DNA from: Halobellus sp. MBLA0158 | GTDB lineage: Archaea; Halobacteriota; Halobacteria; Halobacteriales; Haloferacaceae | DNA: 64,000 nucleotides | NCBI RefSeq assembly: GCF_041477585.1 | Contig: NZ_JBGNYA010000001.1 | Location: forward strand, 1,488,001 to 1,552,000 | Reading direction: 5' to 3' | Shown: positions 60,167 to 64,000 of the stretch, in pieces | Layout: every line of letters begins with the position of its first letter | Numbering within the stretch: the first letter of the stretch is position 1 | Translations under genes and position numbers: made by a program | Notes under the pieces: generated by a model | Seen by the model: the letters and a program-made list of their open reading frames with translations, nothing else | The model's database searches: none | Told to the model about the DNA's origin: nothing

Positions 60167-60784
60167 TCACGCGCTCTGGCACTGACAGCCGCGGCCTTCG
60201 AGGAACTCCGCGATGGAGTACTGCTCGCCGCACTGCTGACACAGCACCTGCAGATCGAGGAGCACCTCGAAGTCGGCGGCCTCGATGCGACCGGTCTCGC
60301 GGAGCTTCTCGATCCGCTCTTCGGTCACAGAAAGCGTCCGCGTCATCAGCCGCTGGATGCTCTGGAGGTCCTTCTCGACTTTCTCCTCGTCGGTGAGGTG
60401 GTGATACTCCGCGCCGCGGTACTCCGTCAGGTACGAGCGGATCGCCTGATAGCTGACGAAATCCGATTCCAGTTTGTTGACGTCGATGCCGTTCTGTTCG
60501 AGGCGGTTGCGGGTGTCGGTCCGGACCCCGGTGCTGATGTCGTCGTCGGTGAGGTTCCGGTACGTCGAGTCGACGTCGCTTTCGAGGGCGCTCAGTCCGG
60601 CGTCGATGAGCGCCTGTTCCAGGATCCGCTTGTTGAAGTAGTCCGCGAGATCGCGGAGGCTCGTCCGCTCGACGCCGTCGCCGGTCCAGCGCACTTCCAG
60701 TTCGTCCCCGAGTCCTTCGAGGTCGTACTCGTCGATCAGCCGTGCGACCTTGCTCGATGGTCGGTCGTCGGTCGTGTCTGCCAT
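60167..60784 (-). CDS. rdfA: Rod-determining factor RdfA
   Basis: This 205-residue protein matches by recall the haloarchaeal RdfA family, needed for rod shape in Haloferax volcanii. It starts with SSKVARLIDEYDLEGLGDEL and TSLRDLADYFNKRILEQAL. A candidate zinc site near the C terminus is Cys182-x2-Cys185 (LCQQCGEQY) with Cys200 and Cys202 (GCQCQSA). It is soluble and mostly helical. It lies 48 bp downstream of the SMC-related gene on the same strand, the usual pair arrangement. Confidence 0.88.
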   Translation of the reverse strand: MADTTDDRPSSKVARLIDEYDLEGLGDELEVRWTGDGVERTSLRDLADYFNKRILEQALIDAGLSALESDVDSTYRNLTDDDISTGVRTDTRNRLEQNGIDVNKLESDFVSYQAIRSYLTEYRGAEYHHLTDEEKVEKDLQSIQRLMTRTLSVTEERIEKLRETGRIEAADFEVLLDLQVLCQQCGEQYSIAEFLEGRGCQCQSA

Positions 60785-60832
60785 TGGATGCTGTGTTCGG
60801 CCGGGAAAGATAGTCGGTTCGGTTCGTCTCGA

Positions 60833-62773
60833 TCAGATCGAGGTGACGCGGGTGAAGTCGTCGTCGAGCGCCTGGGCGTCTTCGGGCAGGAGCGCGACCA
60901 CGAGGTAGTCCGCGTAGTCCGCGAAGTACTCCACCAGAGCGGCGATCCGATCGGAGTCGATCGCCTCCAGGGAGTCCAAGAGCATGAACGGCACCGTCTC
61001 GTGGAGGTCGTGGACGAGATAGCCCGCGAGCGCGAAGATCAGGCCCGTGACCTCGCGTTCGCTTTCCGAGAGGTGGTCGATCGTGTCCTCGTAGGCCGCG
61101 CCGTTTTCGGTCGTCCGGACGATGTGGAGCTCGAAGCGGGTCTGGGCGCCGCTCGCGTCGCCCTCCTCGATGCGTTCGATCCAGATCCGCTCGATGTTCT
61201 CGTACCCCAGCAGATCGAGGATCGACTCCATGTGTTCGTTGAAGGACTCGACCGCTTCGGCCTCGATCTGGTCGATCTTCGTCCGCTGGTCTGTGAGTTC
61301 GTCGACCAGTTCCGAGCGCTGCTCGCGGAGGTCGTCCGCGCGCTCGACGTCGGCCTCGATCGACTCGATCTCGTCTGTGACCTCGTCGAGGTCCGATTCG
61401 AGGCTGTCGATCTCGAACTCCAGCTGATTGGCCTCCTTGTGGAGCGAGAGGATCTCGTCGAAGTCGGCGGATTCGAGGTTCTCGACCTCGGATTCGAGAG
61501 CCTCGACTTCGTCGGTCAGCGACTCGCGCTGGTCTTTCAGCGCGTCGATCTGGTCGCTCCGGCGATCCAGTTCGTCGTCGATGTCGTCGATCTTGCGCTC
61601 GATCTCGGTGCGGCGACGCTGCTTTTTGGTCGCCTCCCGCTGTTCTTCTTTCCGGGCTTCGAGGTCGCTTTTGACCTCGTTGAGCTGTTCGACCTTTTCG
61701 CTCCGAAGGTCCTTCAGCCGGTCGATCGTGGACTCGATCTGGCCGCGCTCGACCGACGAGCCGCAGGTCCAACAGACGACGGTCTCCGCGTCCTCGCCGA
61801 CGAGCTGGTCGGTGACGGAGCCGCTCTCGGCGGCGGCGCCGCCGTCCTGGAGGAGTTCGTAGTCCTCGGCTTCGAGCCGCTCCTCGTTGTACTGGATCAG
61901 ACTGCGGAGCTCGTTGATCTCGGCGTTGAGGTCCTGGCGCTTCGAGCGGAGCCGGTCGATCTCGGCTTCGAGGTCGCGGTGGTCGCCCATCGGCGTCTCC
62001 GGGAGCTCGTCGAGGTCGTCTTCGAGCTCGCTCCGTTCGCGCTTCAGCGAGGAGATGCTCTCCTCTTGGCGCTCGATCTTCCGGCGGACGGATTCGAGCT
62101 CCGAGCGGGTCTCGCGGAGCTCCTGGAGCTTGTCTTCGAGTTCGGCCTGTTCCTTGCGGCCCTGTTCGACGTCGCGGCTGCTGTCGTCGATGTCCTCTTC
62201 GAGGTCGGCCAGTTCCTCGCGCTTGTCTTCGATCTTCTCCCGGAGGGTGTTGCGTCGGCGTTCCAGCTCTGGAAGCTCGCGCTTTTCCGATTCGATGCGG
62301 GCGAGTTCGTCGTTGATATCGCCCTTTTCGTCTTCGAGGCGGCGGATCTCCGAGCGGATGGCCTCGACGTCGACGGGGCGCATGATGACGTCCCGGAGTT
62401 GCTCGTCGCGAGCGGCGGCCTGGCGGGCGTCGTTCGTTTCGAGGAGGAACGCGAAGAGATCGGCGACCTCGGGGTCGTCGAGGTAGGCTTCCCCCTCGAA
62501 CTGGACGCCGTCGCCGACGCGCTTGAGGGTTCGCTCGTAGGTCGTATCGCCGAGCGTGAGTTCGATGCGGCCCCGGTCGGCGTCGCCTTTCAGGGCGACG
62601 CGCTCGCTGCCCATCGCACCCATAATCGAGCGGAGGAAGGAGGTCCGATTCGTCGCGTTCTTGCCGGTCAGAACCGTCACGCCGGGCGGAATGTCGACTT
62701 CAGTTCGATCGATCCCCCCGACGTTCTCGACGGAGAAGTGAGCGGAGTCAGCCAATTGTTCCGAAGTAGCCAT
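60833..62773 (-). CDS. Archaea-specific SMC-related protein (Sph-like coiled coil)
   Basis: This is a 646-residue SMC/Rad50-like ATPase. The N-terminal nucleotide loop is TGKNATNRTSFL, with Arg where Walker A normally has Lys. Two long coiled coils (about 135-300 and 340-510) flank a zinc-hook-like CWTC at 334-337. The C-terminal half has the signature HLSESEREVTGLIFALAG and Walker B PFMLLDSLEAID. The family includes Sph3, reported with RdfA in haloarchaeal cell-shape control. It is the first gene of the SMC-related/rdfA pair. ATG 62773 is preferred over an upstream start. Confidence 0.9.
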   Translation of the reverse strand: MATSEQLADSAHFSVENVGGIDRTEVDIPPGVTVLTGKNATNRTSFLRSIMGAMGSERVALKGDADRGRIELTLGDTTYERTLKRVGDGVQFEGEAYLDDPEVADLFAFLLETNDARQAAARDEQLRDVIMRPVDVEAIRSEIRRLEDEKGDINDELARIESEKRELPELERRRNTLREKIEDKREELADLEEDIDDSSRDVEQGRKEQAELEDKLQELRETRSELESVRRKIERQEESISSLKRERSELEDDLDELPETPMGDHRDLEAEIDRLRSKRQDLNAEINELRSLIQYNEERLEAEDYELLQDGGAAAESGSVTDQLVGEDAETVVCWTCGSSVERGQIESTIDRLKDLRSEKVEQLNEVKSDLEARKEEQREATKKQRRRTEIERKIDDIDDELDRRSDQIDALKDQRESLTDEVEALESEVENLESADFDEILSLHKEANQLEFEIDSLESDLDEVTDEIESIEADVERADDLREQRSELVDELTDQRTKIDQIEAEAVESFNEHMESILDLLGYENIERIWIERIEEGDASGAQTRFELHIVRTTENGAAYEDTIDHLSESEREVTGLIFALAGYLVHDLHETVPFMLLDSLEAIDSDRIAALVEYFADYADYLVVALLPEDAQALDDDFTRVTSI

Positions 62774-63403
62774 ATTTCGTGTAACTACGCTCGTGTATAA
62801 ATGCTTTGTGCAACAACTCGACACTGAGTACCCGTTCACGGCGACGCCCGTTCGAGATCATCGAACCGTCGGGCGGTTTCGACCCATCTCTCGTCGGCGA
62901 CGCGGCGGGAATCCCTGTCGCGCGCGCCGACCGGGTCCGCGCCGCGGAACGGGGGCCACTACCTCGGGTCGAAGGCCGATTCGTCGGGAGCGAGAGGAAC
63001 CGGGGACAGAATCGGGAGTTCCCGGCCCAGAGACAGAAGATAACAGTCGTACTTCCGTTACGCGTGTAGGACGCGCACGTGGCTCAAGAGTACCGCGCGC
63101 AGTTCCCGTCTCGCAGCGAACTGATCCCGTCGAGGGGGGTCCCACCGAATCCGACGACCTCTCCGAGGAAACCAACGTATCATTCGAATAAACCGAACGA
63201 CATTCAGTAGATACAGAATCGGAGAGAGGGTCCGGAATGCGCCGATTTTGGCCGTTCGAAACGGTTACTACACATATGATAAACGTTCGAAATGACGGAT
63301 CTACGGCGTTTGCGACCGCCTCCCGTCCGTTCGCTACGAGATCGAAATCTGTTCGAGATAACCGCAGTACTTAGGTCGATGGAGTGCAAGCGTCCGCACA
63401 GGA
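62774..63403. other. 630-bp region without a supported gene
   Basis: A plus-strand frame at 62793-63191 would encode a very Arg-rich protein, the reverse of the acidic bias here, and is judged spurious. The 3' part (63240-63300) is AT-richer and carries repeated CGTTCGAAA. It should hold the promoters of the SMC-related gene and of the IclR gene at 63.4 kb. Confidence 0.6.
63253..63293. promoter_or_regulatory. Paired CGTTCGAAA sites, candidate regulator binding
   Basis: CGTTCGAAA occurs at 63254-63262 and 63285-63293, 31 bp apart (about three helical turns). The first copy is part of the perfect inverted repeat CCGTT-CGA-AACGG (63253-63265). They lie 110-150 bp before the IclR gene. Confidence 0.35.
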
Positions 63404-64000
63404 ATGACCGACGACGCTCCCCCGCTGAAGACCATCCGTCGGGCCTTCGAGATAATGGACGTGCTCAAACAGCAGAAGCAGGTCGGCGTCGCGGAGCTGG
63501 CGCGCCAACTGGACCTCCCGAAGAGCACGGTCCACGACTACCTCCGGACGCTGCGGACGATGGGCTACGTCGTCAACGACGACGGGACCTATCGGCTCGG
63601 GTTTCAGGTGCTCGAACTCGGCGGCCAGGTGAAGTACCGCAATCGGCTGTTTCACGTCGCGAAGCCGGAACTCGAACGCCTGGTCGAAGAGACCGGCGAG
63701 CAGGCCAGCGTCAACGTCGAAGAGCGCGGCGAGTTCGTGATCCTCCACACGGAGTTCGGCGCCGACTCGCTCCGGCTCGGGATCTATCCGGGGCTTCGGA
63801 CGCCGATTCACACCCACGCGGGCGGCAAGGTGATCCTCGCGCACCTCGACGACGAGCGGATCCAGGAGATCATCGACACGCAGGGGCTCGAAGCGCGCAC
63901 CGAGTACACGATCACCGACCCCGACGAACTCGCCGCGGAACTCGAAGCGATCCGACAGGAGGGCTACTGCGCCGACCGGAACGAACAGGTGGTCGGGATG
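63404..64000 (+). CDS. IclR-family transcription regulator, 3' end outside window
   Basis: ATG at 63404 opens a frame that runs off the window after 199 codons. MTDDAPPLKTIRRAFEIMDV begins a winged helix with GVAELARQLDLPKSTVHDYL. The effector domain shows LRLGIYPGLRTPIHTHAGGK and VILAHLDDERIQEIIDTQG. It is a third IclR family member within 37 kb, distinct from the other two. A TATA-like ACTTAGG is about 33 bp upstream. Its targets are likely to the right of the window. Confidence 0.9.
   Translation, partial: MTDDAPPLKTIRRAFEIMDVLKQQKQVGVAELARQLDLPKSTVHDYLRTLRTMGYVVNDDGTYRLGFQVLELGGQVKYRNRLFHVAKPELERLVEETGEQASVNVEERGEFVILHTEFGADSLRLGIYPGLRTPIHTHAGGKVILAHLDDERIQEIIDTQGLEARTEYTITDPDELAAELEAIRQEGYCADRNEQVVGM

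Noticed and set aside
60398-62800. 800-codon plus-strand frame opposite rdfA and the SMC-related gene
   Set aside because: Antisense shadow of coiled-coil codons (Phe/Leu/Val-rich in the reverse reading); no motifs of its own.
62793-63191. 132-codon plus-strand frame in the spacer after the SMC-related gene
   Set aside because: The product would be strongly Arg-rich with no hydrophobic core or motif, opposite to the acidic bias of all real genes here.
1-64000. CRISPR array or cas genes
   Set aside because: No series of regularly spaced repeats and no Cas-like protein was found. The 36-bp unit at 6356 is a direct tandem duplication without spacers.

Overview
The window is high-GC DNA coding for strongly acidic proteins. 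It carries an archaeal TFB, TATA boxes about 28 bp upstream of start codons (mostly leaderless transcripts), Tat-type lipoproteins, UPF0058, an Agl23-type protein, RdfA and an archaea-specific SMC-related protein. This is a member of class Halobacteria (haloarchaea); the genus cannot be fixed from the sequence alone.

Region 1, about 1-27.4 kb, is mostly core genome. In order it holds the end of an enolase-superfamily sugar-acid dehydratase, a HemAT-type aerotaxis transducer, a 2Fe-2S ferredoxin, a K+ channel with RCK domains, a UspA, an Agl23-type membrane protein, a PAS histidine kinase with a degenerate receiver domain, TFB, a nuclease lipoprotein, a METTL5-type methyltransferase behind a coupled mini-ORF, a rhomboid protease, two small conserved proteins and a sulfite-oxidase-like Mo protein. 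The menaquinone genes menF-menD-menB, a mini zinc-binding protein, then menA-menC follow, and the region ends with pyrBI and glutamate dehydrogenase.

Region 2, about 27.4-58.9 kb, is an accessory catabolic island. It encodes an almost complete catechol meta-cleavage route: catechol 2,3-dioxygenase, two aldehyde dehydrogenases, two hydratase/decarboxylase paralogs, 4-hydroxy-2-oxovalerate aldolase and acylating acetaldehyde dehydrogenase. Likely upstream steps are a LigM-like tetrahydrofolate-dependent aromatic O-demethylase, two ACMSD/LigW-type amidohydrolases (candidate decarboxylases), a tungsten-type aldehyde:ferredoxin oxidoreductase and two thiamine-diphosphate enzymes. Two paralogous NitT/TauT-type ABC importers share the same divergent layout (permease-ATPase / binding protein-permease), and a TPP-enzyme gene lies beside each. 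An SLC13-type carrier and an EamA exporter-like protein complete the transport set. IclR-family genes mark both edges. A small IS6-family element with a perfect 8-9 bp target duplication sits inside the island.

The simplest reading is uptake of methoxylated, lignin-type aromatics, O-demethylation, decarboxylation to catechol, extradiol cleavage, and conversion to pyruvate and acetyl-CoA. The order of steps and the actual substrates are inference.

Region 3, about 59-64 kb, has an IclR gene, the cell-shape-associated pair rdfA / SMC-related protein, a 630-bp spacer and a third IclR gene that runs off the window. No tRNA, rRNA or CRISPR array was recognised.
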